From Bradyrhizobium sp. LHD-71 (lineage in GTDB: Bacteria; Pseudomonadota; Alphaproteobacteria; Rhizobiales; Xanthobacteraceae), in NCBI RefSeq assembly GCF_031157255.1, contig NZ_JAVIFX010000023.1, positions 62,001 to 126,000 on the forward strand: 64,000 nucleotides of DNA, in the 5' to 3' direction. Positions within the stretch are counted from its first letter, which is position 1. The number at the start of each line of letters is the position of its first letter. The notes under the pieces are model-generated. The model saw only the letters and a program-made list of their open reading frames with translations. It had not been told where the DNA came from and ran no database searches. The position numbers and the translations under genes were made by a program. This document shows, one piece after another, positions 27,577 to 35,562 of the stretch.

Positions 27577-27658
27577 GTCATTGCGAGCGGAGCGAAGCAA
27601 TCCAGTGCAGCGGCTGCCGTAAGCTCAGACTGGATTGCTTCGCTCCGCTCGCAATGAC
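27577..27658. repeat. Inverted repeat, GTCATTGCGAGC family (copy 2)
   Basis: GTCATTGCGAGCGGAGCGAA (27577-27596) pairs with TTCGCTCCGCTCGCAATGAC (27639-27658), a 20-bp stem. It spans the 3' ends of two convergent genes and supplies the last codons of the uracil-DNA glycosylase. It may act as a bidirectional transcript end. Confidence 0.8.
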
Positions 27659-28467
27659 GAATCGCCCAACGCTGCCTTGATCGCGCGGAAGTCCTGCCAT
27701 GCGAGCTTCTTGTAGACCGGCGAGCGCAACAGATAGGCCGGATGGAATGTCGGCATCGCCTTGATGGCGCGTGTGCCGGTGTCGTAGGCGCGCCAGCGGC
27801 CGCGCGTCCGCATCATACCTTCCTTCGTTTCGAGAATGCCCTGGCTCGACGGATTGCCGAGGCAGACCAGCACATCAGGGTTCACCAGCTCGATCTGCCG
27901 GCGGATGAACGGCAGGCAGATCTGTGTTTCCTGCGGCGTCGGCGTGCGGTTGCCCGGCGGCCGCCAGGGAATGATATTGGCGATGTAGACCTTCGTGCGA
28001 TCGAGCCCGATCGCGGCGATCATCCGGTCGAGCAGCTGCCCGGAACGGCCGACGAACGGGAGACCGGCAAGGTCCTCTTCGCGTCCTGGCGCCTCACCGA
28101 CGAACATCAGCCGCGCCTCGGGATTGCCGTCGGCGAACACCAGGCGAGACGCGGTGAATTTCAGCGCACAGCCGTCGAAGTTTTCCAGGAGCTCGCGCAG
28201 CTCGTCCAGCGAGCGCGCCGAGCTTGCGGCCTCGCGCGCCGTGACGATCGCAGCTTCAGGCGGCGGCGCTGCGGCAGGTGCGGGTCCAGGCCGCGTAACC
28301 GGGGTTGACGCCCGCTCCATGCGCGGCGCGATCGCCAGCGGCTCCTTCGGCGCCGGCGCTTCGTCGGCGAGACGGTCGACCGGCTCCTCGCCGATCGCGC
28401 AATCGACGCCGGCCTCCGAATAGAAGGTCAGCAGTTCCCGCGGTGTCAGCCTGCGCTCCGGCGTCAT
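27625..28467 (-). CDS. Uracil-DNA glycosylase, family 4/5-like
   Basis: A 280-residue uracil-DNA glycosylase that removes uracil from DNA. The uracil pocket motif is GEAPGREEDLAGLPFVG, with NIIPWRPPGNRTPTP and the second motif HPAYLLRSP. The N-terminal 100 residues are Pro/Ala-rich and probably disordered. The four-cysteine Fe-S pattern of classic family 4 is not evident; only scattered Cys (GCALK, ICLPF, LVCLG) are seen. The last ten residues (SSLRAERSNPV type) come from the palindromic repeat, so the ancestral C-terminus has been replaced. Confidence 0.88.
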   Translation of the reverse strand: MTPERRLTPRELLTFYSEAGVDCAIGEEPVDRLADEAPAPKEPLAIAPRMERASTPVTRPGPAPAAAPPPEAAIVTAREAASSARSLDELRELLENFDGCALKFTASRLVFADGNPEARLMFVGEAPGREEDLAGLPFVGRSGQLLDRMIAAIGLDRTKVYIANIIPWRPPGNRTPTPQETQICLPFIRRQIELVNPDVLVCLGNPSSQGILETKEGMMRTRGRWRAYDTGTRAIKAMPTFHPAYLLRSPVYKKLAWQDFRAIKAALGDSSLRAERSNPV

Positions 28468-28489
28468 GCCTCACTTATGAGGCGAGGGC

Positions 28490-29020
28490 TCAGCCGCAGC
28501 AAGACGCTTTGCTATCGGAACCACAACAGGTCTCCACCTGCTGCGCTTCCAGCCAGCGATCGCGCGGTTTGCAGCTCGCAGGTCGCCGCGAGAGCGCGAC
28601 GCGCACGGCATCACCGTCAAGCGTTATGGCCTCCGCGCGATAGAGCTTGATCGCGCCCACGCCATCGCTGACTTCGAATGTGAGCTTCGCATTCGGATCG
28701 AATGGCACGACCTCGCCGACCTTGCCGAGGATCGCTGTGAACTTCTTAACCGGCATGTGCGTCCGGCCGTCGTCTGCGGGAACGTCCCAGAGCTGGATGA
28801 AGGTCTCGCGCCAGGCTTCTGGATTGGTCCCGCAGTCCAGTCCCTCGAACTGGCCATCCTTGACTTCGGTCACGTGATAGCCCGGCAGGACATCCTGGCC
28901 CTCATAGGAAAAGATCAGTTTTAACTGAGGGCTAGCCGCGAGCTGCCGCAGCATTTCGCCGGTGGAGATTTCGTCTGCGGGCGGCGGCGACAGCGGAATT
29001 CTGTTGGCGCGGTCCAGCAT
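28490..29020 (-). CDS. DUF6428 family protein, arsenic-cluster associated
   Basis: A 176-residue protein with GYHVTEVKDGQFEGLDCG, ETFIQLWDV and ASCKPRDRWLEAQ, the pattern I know as DUF6428, a family found beside arsR and arsC genes. A Cys-rich tail (VETCCGSDSKASCCG) suggests arsenite or metal binding; this is inference. The ATG at 29020 has AGGAG eight bases upstream. It is divergent from arsR across a 49-bp gap that holds an ArsR-type dyad, so it is probably repressed with the ars operon. Confidence 0.8.
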   Translation of the reverse strand: MLDRANRIPLSPPPADEISTGEMLRQLAASPQLKLIFSYEGQDVLPGYHVTEVKDGQFEGLDCGTNPEAWRETFIQLWDVPADDGRTHMPVKKFTAILGKVGEVVPFDPNAKLTFEVSDGVGAIKLYRAEAITLDGDAVRVALSRRPASCKPRDRWLEAQQVETCCGSDSKASCCG

Positions 29021-29051
29021 TTGCGGTACTCCTGTTTCAACAGTTCTATAA

Positions 29052-29067
29052 TTCAAGGAATATTGAA
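29052..29067. promoter_or_regulatory. ArsR operator candidate
   Basis: TTCAA-GGAATA-TTGAA lies 2 bp before the arsR ATG in the divergent promoter. AT-rich interrupted TTCAA dyads of this kind are the usual binding sites of ArsR repressors, released by arsenite or antimonite. Both arsR and the DUF6428 gene could be controlled from here. Confidence 0.65.
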
Positions 29068-29069
29068 AT

Positions 29070-29444
29070 ATGGACGAAAGTCAAGCTGTCGCGAGCTTTG
29101 CCGCGCTGTCGCAGGAAACGCGCCTGCGCGTGCTGCGCCGTCTGGTGCAGGCAGGACCGGACGGGCTTGCGGCTGGCGTCATTGCCGATGCGGTGGCGGT
29201 CTCGCCCTCCAACCTCTCATTCCACCTGAAGGAGCTCGAGCGCGCAGGGTTGATCGCGCAGCGCCGGGCGGCGCGCTCGATCATCTACGCGGCGAACTAC
29301 GAGGCGCTCGGCGAACTGATCCGCTTCCTGATGGAGGACTGCTGCAGCGGCCGCATCGAGATCTGCGGACCGGCGATTGCGAGCGTCACTTGCTGCGATG
29401 ACGCAGCGACAACGACAAACACAAGCGAGGAAGCCGATGCCTGA
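29070..29444 (+). CDS. arsR: ArsR/SmtB family arsenic-responsive repressor
   Basis: A 124-residue winged-helix regulator. The recognition helix region is SPSNLSFHLKELERAGLI. The usual alpha-3 ELCVCDL site is absent; instead the cysteines cluster at the C-terminus (EDCC, EIC and VTCC), the arrangement of repressors that sense arsenite through C-terminal thiols. It probably binds the dyad upstream and represses the operon. The last codons overlap the start of the first arsC. Confidence 0.88.
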   Translation: MDESQAVASFAALSQETRLRVLRRLVQAGPDGLAAGVIADAVAVSPSNLSFHLKELERAGLIAQRRAARSIIYAANYEALGELIRFLMEDCCSGRIEICGPAIASVTCCDDAATTTNTSEEADA

Positions 29445-29964
29445 ACAGATCTACAATGTGCTGTTTCTCTGCACCGGCAACACGGCGCGGTCGATCCTTG
29501 CCGAATCCATTCTTGCCAGGGATGGCGCCGGCCGCTTTCGCGCTTTCTCCGCCGGCAGCCGGCCGAAAGGCACCGTCAATCCGTTCGCATTGAAGGTGCT
29601 CGAGCGGTTCGACTATCCCACACACGGCATGCGTTCGAAGAGCTGGGCGGAGTTCGCCCGCGCCGGCGCACCGAAGATGGATTTCGTCTTCACCGTTTGC
29701 GACAATGCGGCCTCGGAAGTCTGCCCGGTGTGGCCGGGCCAGCCGATGAGTGCGCATTGGGGCATCGAAGATCCCGCCGCCGTCGAAGGCACCGACATCG
29801 AGAAGGAAGCGGCCTTCAATCAGGCTTTCCGCTATCTCAGGAGCCGCATCGATGCGTTCGTCAGCCTGCCGCTCGCCAGCATCGACAAGCTCGCGCTGGG
29901 ACCGAAGCTGCGCGACATCGGGCGGATGCAAGGCTCCACGACCCCGCACGACAAGGCCGGCTGA
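29437..29964 (+). CDS. arsC: Arsenate reductase, low-molecular-weight phosphatase type
   Basis: A 175-residue enzyme of the LMW protein tyrosine phosphatase family. The P-loop CTGNTARS gives Cys12 and Arg18, and VCDNAASEVCPVWPG supplies the further cysteines. It reduces arsenate to arsenite for export, using thioredoxin or similar donors. It overlaps the arsR end and is one of two unrelated arsenate reductases here; the aquaporin starts at its stop codon (ATGA-like overlap). Confidence 0.9.
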   Translation: MPEQIYNVLFLCTGNTARSILAESILARDGAGRFRAFSAGSRPKGTVNPFALKVLERFDYPTHGMRSKSWAEFARAGAPKMDFVFTVCDNAASEVCPVWPGQPMSAHWGIEDPAAVEGTDIEKEAAFNQAFRYLRSRIDAFVSLPLASIDKLALGPKLRDIGRMQGSTTPHDKAG

Positions 29965-30650
29965 TGCAGACCTTCGATCTGAGCCGAAGGCTCGCAGCTG
30001 AAGCGCTGGGAACAGGGCTCCTGGTCGCGACGGTCGTCGGCTCCGGCATCATGGCCGAGACGCTGACGAAGGACACTGCGGTGGCGCTGCTCGGCAACAC
30101 GCTGCCGACCGGCGCCATTCTCGTGGTGCTGATCACGGTGCTCGGACCAATCTCCGGCGCGCATTTCAACCCCGCTGTGTCACTGGTGTTCGCGCTGAAG
30201 CGGGACCTCGTCGGGCGCGAGGCGCTGCTTTACGTGCTTGCGCAGGTGGCCGGCGGCATCGCCGGCACGATCGTCGCGCACGCCATGTTCGACCTGCCGC
30301 TGATCGACGCCTCGACCAAGGTGCGCTCCGGCAGCGCGCAATGGTTCTCGGAAGCCGTGGCAGCTTTCGGTCTGGTCGCGACGATCCTCGGCGGCATCCG
30401 CTTTGCCGTCGCCTCGGTGCCATGGCTGGTCGGGCTCTATATCACTGCCGCTTACTGGTTCACCGCCTCGACATCGTTCGCCAATCCCGCCGTTGCCATT
30501 GCGCGCTCGCTCACCAACACATTCTCCGGCATTCGTCCCGTGGACTTGCCGGGCTTCATCGGCGCCGAGCTCTTCGGCGCAGTGTGTGCGCTCGTGCTGA
30601 TGACCTGGCTGATGCGTCCGCTGCCGGAAAGAGTGAGCTTGAAGGACTGA
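29964..30650 (+). CDS. aqpS: Aquaglyceroporin of the arsenic operon
   Basis: A 228-residue MIP-family channel with six transmembrane segments. The two asparagine boxes are intact, NPAVSL and NPAVAI, with HFNPAV before the first. In Sinorhizobium meliloti the equivalent AqpS sits in an ars operon and lets arsenite flow out after arsenate is reduced; the same role is inferred here. It overlaps the stop of the first arsC and is followed 3 bp later by the second arsC. Confidence 0.87.
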   Translation: MQTFDLSRRLAAEALGTGLLVATVVGSGIMAETLTKDTAVALLGNTLPTGAILVVLITVLGPISGAHFNPAVSLVFALKRDLVGREALLYVLAQVAGGIAGTIVAHAMFDLPLIDASTKVRSGSAQWFSEAVAAFGLVATILGGIRFAVASVPWLVGLYITAAYWFTASTSFANPAVAIARSLTNTFSGIRPVDLPGFIGAELFGAVCALVLMTWLMRPLPERVSLKD

Positions 30651-30653
30651 CCA

Positions 30654-31070
30654 ATGACCGTCACGATCTATCACAATCCCGATTGCGGCACCTCGCGCAA
30701 CACGCTGGCGATGATCCGCCAGAGCGGCGAAGAACCGGTCGTGATCGAGTATCTGAAAGACCCTCCCAGCCGCGAGCGTCTCAAAGCGCTGATCACCGCG
30801 ATGGGCATTTCCGTGCGCCAGTTGCTGCGCGAGAAGGGCACGCCCTACGCTGAGCTCGGACTCGGCGATCCGAAGTGGAGTGACGAACAGCTCATCGATT
30901 TCATGCTGCAGCATCCGATCCTGATCAATCGCCCCATCGTCGAGACGTCCAAGGGGACGCGGCTCTGCCGGCCGTCCGAGCAGGTGCTCGACCTTCTGAC
31001 CAAGCCCTTGCGCGAGCCCTTCATCAAGGAAGACGGCGAGATCGTTGCTCCTTCCGCGCCCCAGACATGA
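30654..31070 (+). CDS. arsC: Arsenate reductase, glutaredoxin-dependent type
   Basis: A 138-residue ArsC of the Spx/ArsC family. The catalytic Cys11 is in NPDCGTSRN, followed by the arginine-rich substrate site (LLREKGTPYAELG, NRPIVETSKGTRLCRPSE). It reduces arsenate with glutathione and glutaredoxin. Having this and the phosphatase-type ArsC in one operon gives two independent electron routes. Its stop overlaps the start of the MFS transporter (ATGA). Confidence 0.92.
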   Translation: MTVTIYHNPDCGTSRNTLAMIRQSGEEPVVIEYLKDPPSRERLKALITAMGISVRQLLREKGTPYAELGLGDPKWSDEQLIDFMLQHPILINRPIVETSKGTRLCRPSEQVLDLLTKPLREPFIKEDGEIVAPSAPQT

Positions 31071-32242
31071 ATGAGCAAAGCCGGGCAGGGCGCTCGCTGC
31101 CGGTGGTGCTGGCCCTCGGCACGACGCAGACTGTCGCGTGGGCGTCGAGCTATTACCTTCCGGCCATTCTTGCCGTGCCGATCGCGCGTGACCTCGGACT
31201 TGCGCCGACGTTCATCTTCGGCGCCCTCTCCGGCGCGCTCGTCATCTCCGGCCTGCTCGGGCCGCGCATCGGCCACGCCATCGACACGTTCGGCGGTCGC
31301 GGCCTGCTTGCGGTGTCCAATGTGGTTCTTGCTGCGGGATTGCTGCTGCTGTCGTTCGCAACCGGGTCGATCGTCCTGATCGCCGCGTGGATCATCCTCG
31401 GCATCGGCATGGGCATGGGGCTGTACGAATCCGCCTTCGCGACACTCACGCGCATCTACGGTTCGGCCGCGCGAAGGCCGATCACCGGCATCACGCTGAT
31501 CGCCGGATTCGCAAGCACGGTCGGCTGGCCGCTCACCGTCTGGCTCGACGCGCAGTTCGGCTGGCGCAGCGCCTGTCAGGTCTGGGCGCTCATCCATCTT
31601 CTGTTGGCCTTGCCGCTGAATCTGTCGCTGCCACGCGCCGTGCCACTGTCGCCGGAGGCGCCGAAGATCCAGGCTGCCGCGCCGGCGCCGCGCAGCGAAA
31701 CCTTCGCCATGGTTGCGCTCGCCTATGTGTTCGCGGCGACCGGATTCGTCAGTTCAGGTCTGTCGGCGCTTCTGCCGACGATGCTCGTGCAGTTCGGCGC
31801 CACGCCGGCGGCAGCGTTGTTTGCGGGAACGATCGTCGGCCCGGCGCAGGTCGCAGCACGCCTTATCGAGGCGGGATGGCTCGCACGCTATCATCCGCTG
31901 ATGTCCGCCCGGCTGGCCACGCTGATGAATCCGTTGGGTGTGATCGTGCTGGTGGCCGGCGGACCGCTGCTTGCGCCAGTGTTCGCTGGATTCTATGGCG
32001 CCGGCAACGGCATCCTCACCATCGCGCGGGGGACGCTCCCACTGGCGCTGTTCGGCCCGCAGGGTTTTGGCCGGCGTGTCGGCGTCCTGTCGCTGCCGGC
32101 CAGGGCGACGGGCGCACTCGCGCCGCTCGCCGTCGGCCTGATGGTCGAACATATCGGCACCGGCGCGCTGTGGATCAGCGCGCTCGCATCCGTGTCGGCC
32201 TTCGTGATGCTCCTGTTCCTGCCGTCCACCCGCGCGCGCTGA
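31067..32242 (+). CDS. MFS transporter, probable arsenic-linked exporter (ArsK-like)
   Basis: A 391-residue, 12-helix major facilitator protein whose start overlaps the glutaredoxin-type arsC stop, so it belongs to the ars operon. Candidates in this position are ArsK-like exporters of arsenite and organoarsenicals; ArsJ is less likely because no GAPDH gene accompanies it. The identification rests on context. No ArsB or Acr3 gene is in the cluster. Confidence 0.8.
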   Translation: MNEQSRAGRSLPVVLALGTTQTVAWASSYYLPAILAVPIARDLGLAPTFIFGALSGALVISGLLGPRIGHAIDTFGGRGLLAVSNVVLAAGLLLLSFATGSIVLIAAWIILGIGMGMGLYESAFATLTRIYGSAARRPITGITLIAGFASTVGWPLTVWLDAQFGWRSACQVWALIHLLLALPLNLSLPRAVPLSPEAPKIQAAAPAPRSETFAMVALAYVFAATGFVSSGLSALLPTMLVQFGATPAAALFAGTIVGPAQVAARLIEAGWLARYHPLMSARLATLMNPLGVIVLVAGGPLLAPVFAGFYGAGNGILTIARGTLPLALFGPQGFGRRVGVLSLPARATGALAPLAVGLMVEHIGTGALWISALASVSAFVMLLFLPSTRAR

Positions 32243-32309
32243 CGAGATTGTGCGCGCCGTTCGGGGCGGTTGCATCCTGCGGCGGATACTGGAATAGCTA
32301 ACGACAAGA

Positions 32310-33545
32310 ATGACGGCTCGCGCCGTTCAAGAAAAGCAAAGGGGCGGCGTGGCGCTTTCGGGGAAGTCTCTCATCGTCGCGATGTGCGTCGGCCAGGTCG
32401 GCAACCTGCTTCCGCATGTCGTGGTGCCTGCGATCATGGCGCAGCACCTGATGTCACCGTGGCAGCTTTCCGGCGGCGAAGCTGGGCTGATGGCGAGCGG
32501 CTACGCCTTTGGCTACATGCTCGCCGTTCCTGTGCTGGCGACGCTGACCGACCGGATCGACGCACGGCTGATCCTGCTCTGCGGCTCGGCGCTCAGTGCG
32601 CTCGCGACCGTCGCATTCGGCCTGTTCGCAGTCGGCCTCTGGTCCGCCACCGCGCTGTGGAGCATCGCCGGCATCGGCTTCGCCGGCGCCTACATGCCGG
32701 GTCTGAAGGCCCTGACCGACAGGCTGCCGGCGGGCGACACTTCGCGCGCAGTGACGCTCTACACCTCGAGCTTCTCGTTCGGCGTCGGCCTGTCGTTTCT
32801 CGTCTCGCAGCTTGCCGCCGACGCGTTTGGCTGGCGCAGCGCGTTCTTCATCACTGGCATAGGCCCGCTGGCGATGCTTGCCGCGTGCGTGCTGATGCCG
32901 CCGCACAAGCCCGCGCCTGCGAGCGCGAAGCTGCTCGACTTCCGACCGGTGCTTCGCAACCGCCCGGCGCTGGGATACATCCTCGGCTACGGCGCGCACT
33001 GCTTCGAGCTGTACGGCATCCGCACCTGGATCGTCGGCTTCTGGAGCTTCGTCGTTGCGCAGAATGCAGGTCAGTCGCTGCCCGGCGCGATCGCGGTCAG
33101 CGTGCTGTTCACGGTTCTGGCGATGCCCGCGAGCATTCTCGGCAACGAGGCGGCGATCCGCTTCGGCCGGCACCGGGCGATCACCATCGTCATGGTCGCC
33201 TCGGCGCTGATCGCCGTCGCCATCGGCCTGTTCGCAGGCTTCTCGCCCTGGCTGCTGTTGCTGCTCATTCTGCTTTACGCGATCACCGTTCCGGCGGATT
33301 CCGGCGCGCTGACTGCGGGCATGACGGCGTCGGCCGATCCCGCCTTCCGCGGCGCAACCATGGCGCTGCATTCAACGGTCGGCTTCGGCCTGTCAGCCGC
33401 GGGCGCGTGGGGCCTCGGTGTCGCGCTCGACGCGGCCGGCGGGCCGATGAGCACGTCCGGCTGGCTGGCGGCGTTTTGCGTGCTGGCCATCGGCATTGCG
33501 CTCGGGCCGCTGGCGCTGTTCTGGTCGCGGCCGCGCGCAGCCTGA
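32310..33545 (+). CDS. MFS transporter
   Basis: A 411-residue major facilitator protein with about 12 transmembrane helices, GYAFGYMLAVPVLATLTDRID in the first helix pair and loop (the DRxD loop), and a long internal charged loop after residue 200. It starts 67 bp after the arsenic-linked MFS gene and may be a further member of the cluster, but its sequence gives no substrate. The gene ends 115 bp before ETF-QO, the point where housekeeping genes resume. Confidence 0.85.
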   Translation: MTARAVQEKQRGGVALSGKSLIVAMCVGQVGNLLPHVVVPAIMAQHLMSPWQLSGGEAGLMASGYAFGYMLAVPVLATLTDRIDARLILLCGSALSALATVAFGLFAVGLWSATALWSIAGIGFAGAYMPGLKALTDRLPAGDTSRAVTLYTSSFSFGVGLSFLVSQLAADAFGWRSAFFITGIGPLAMLAACVLMPPHKPAPASAKLLDFRPVLRNRPALGYILGYGAHCFELYGIRTWIVGFWSFVVAQNAGQSLPGAIAVSVLFTVLAMPASILGNEAAIRFGRHRAITIVMVASALIAVAIGLFAGFSPWLLLLLILLYAITVPADSGALTAGMTASADPAFRGATMALHSTVGFGLSAAGAWGLGVALDAAGGPMSTSGWLAAFCVLAIGIALGPLALFWSRPRAA

Positions 33546-33660
33546 TTTTTGCGTAGCGGAACACTGCCGCGTCGCGGAATGGCCACCCCTCATTTCAGCG
33601 GTTGTGATTACAGCAAAAATCGTCAAGAACGGGGGCGTCTTAGAACCGTTCGAGGAAAAG

Positions 33661-35322
33661 ATGACCACCGACGAGCTGCCGCCCCGGGAATCCATGGAAT
33701 TCGACGTGGTGATCGTCGGCGCCGGTCCCTCGGGTCTCGCCGCGGCCATCCGCCTGAAGCAGATCAACCCTGAGCTGTCCGTCGTGATCGTCGAGAAGGG
33801 ATCCGAGGTTGGGGCGCATATCCTGTCGGGCGCCGTGATCGATCCGGCCTCGCTGGACAAGTTGATTCCGGACTGGCGCGAGGATCCCGACTGTCCGCTG
33901 AAGACGCAGGTCAAGGACGACCATTTCTACTGGATGACCCAGTCGGCGGCGATCCGCCTGCCGAACTTCATCATGCCGCCGCTGATGAACAATCATCACT
34001 GCTACATCGGTTCGCTCGGCATGGTGTGCCGTTGGCTCGCGACCAAGGCCGAGGCGCTCGGTGTCGAAATCTATCCGGGCTTTGCTGCAACCGAGGTCAT
34101 CTACGGCGAGAACGGCGAAGTGCGCGGCATCGCCACCGGTGACATGGGCGTCGGCCGCAACGGCGAGCACAAGGATTCCTATACACGCGGCATGGAACTG
34201 CTCGGCAAATACACGCTGTTTGCCGAAGGCGCGCGCGGCAGCCTGACCAAGCAGCTCATCAAGAAGTTCGGCCTCGACGCCAACAGCGAGCCAGGTAAGT
34301 TCGGCATCGGCCTGAAAGAGGTCTGGCAGATTGATCCTGCGAAGCACAAAAAGGGGCTGATCCAGCATTCGTTCGGCTGGCCGCTCGGCATGTCGACCGG
34401 CGGCGGCTCATTCCTCTATCACTACGACGACGACCTGATCGCCGTCGGCTTCGTCGTGCACCTGAACTACACCGATCCGTATCTGTCGCCGTTCGAGGAG
34501 TTCCAGCGCTTCAAGACCCATCCGAAGGTCGCGCCGCTCTTCGAGGGCGCAAAGCGCCTGGCCTACGGCTCGCGGGCGATCACCGAGGGGGGCTATCAGT
34601 CGGTGCCGCGGCTGACCTTCAAGGGTGGCGCGCTGATCGGCTGCGCCGGTGGCTTCGTCAACGTGCCGCGCATCAAGGGCGTGCACAATGCGATGGGCAC
34701 GGGCATGCAGGGGGCCGAATGCATTGCTGCGGCGCTGGCCGCCGGCCGTGCGAACGACGAACTGGTCGAGTACGAGAACGGCTGGCGTGACTCTGCGGTC
34801 GGCAGGGACCTGTTCAAGGTCCGCAACGTCAAGCCGCTCTGGTCGAGGTTCGGCACCGTTCTCGGCGTCGGTCTCGGCGGCTTCGACATGTGGATGAACT
34901 CGCTGTTCGGCTTCTCGCTGTTCGGGACACTCGGCCATGGCAAGCACGATCGCGAGACGTTGGTGCCGGCGAAGGACTCAAAGCGGATCGCGGCGCCGAA
35001 GTTCGACGGCAAGACCACCTTCGACCGCCTCTCGTCCGTGTTCCTGTCCAACACCAACCACGAGGAAGACCAGCCGATCCACCTCAAGGTCGCCGACCTC
35101 GATCTGCAGAAGCGGTCCGAACTCGAGGTTTTTGCCGGACCGTCCAACCGGTACTGCCCGGCGGGGGTCTATGAATGGGTGGAGGAGGGCGGCGGCTCGA
35201 AGTTCGTGATCAACGCCCAGAACTGCGTCCACTGCAAAACCTGCGACATCAAGGATCCGAACGGCAACATCACCTGGGTTCCGCCGGAGGGTGGGGGCGG
35301 GCCGAACTATCAGGCCATGTAG
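33661..35322 (+). CDS. Electron transfer flavoprotein-ubiquinone oxidoreductase
   Basis: A 553-residue ETF-QO that passes electrons from ETF, hence from acyl-CoA dehydrogenases, to the quinone pool at the membrane. The FAD motif is VIVGAGPSGLAAA (16-28) and the C-terminal 4Fe-4S cysteines lie in CPAGVYEW and NCVHCKTCDIKDP. The ATG at 33661 is chosen for its match to family N-termini; an upstream extension has no family similarity. It is probably the electron outlet for the dehydrogenases elsewhere in the genome. Confidence 0.95.
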   Translation: MTTDELPPRESMEFDVVIVGAGPSGLAAAIRLKQINPELSVVIVEKGSEVGAHILSGAVIDPASLDKLIPDWREDPDCPLKTQVKDDHFYWMTQSAAIRLPNFIMPPLMNNHHCYIGSLGMVCRWLATKAEALGVEIYPGFAATEVIYGENGEVRGIATGDMGVGRNGEHKDSYTRGMELLGKYTLFAEGARGSLTKQLIKKFGLDANSEPGKFGIGLKEVWQIDPAKHKKGLIQHSFGWPLGMSTGGGSFLYHYDDDLIAVGFVVHLNYTDPYLSPFEEFQRFKTHPKVAPLFEGAKRLAYGSRAITEGGYQSVPRLTFKGGALIGCAGGFVNVPRIKGVHNAMGTGMQGAECIAAALAAGRANDELVEYENGWRDSAVGRDLFKVRNVKPLWSRFGTVLGVGLGGFDMWMNSLFGFSLFGTLGHGKHDRETLVPAKDSKRIAAPKFDGKTTFDRLSSVFLSNTNHEEDQPIHLKVADLDLQKRSELEVFAGPSNRYCPAGVYEWVEEGGGSKFVINAQNCVHCKTCDIKDPNGNITWVPPEGGGGPNYQAM

Positions 35323-35562
35323 GGAAAACTTGTAGGCGACCGCGCACGATTACGTGGGTGCGGCGTTCCGGCCACGATGCCGCCACACAAAACGGGCGTC
35401 AGGTGGTATAAGGGAGCGTCGAAACAGGGCCTCCAATCCCTGCGAGCGAGTGGCGAAAAGGGCAACGTCGCTGCTCGTGCCGGGGCATTTTGCGCTGTTT
35501 TGGCAACTCGCTGCAGCAGTCGCTGGCAGCCACGGCAACCCCGCAACCTAGGGCGAATCGTA

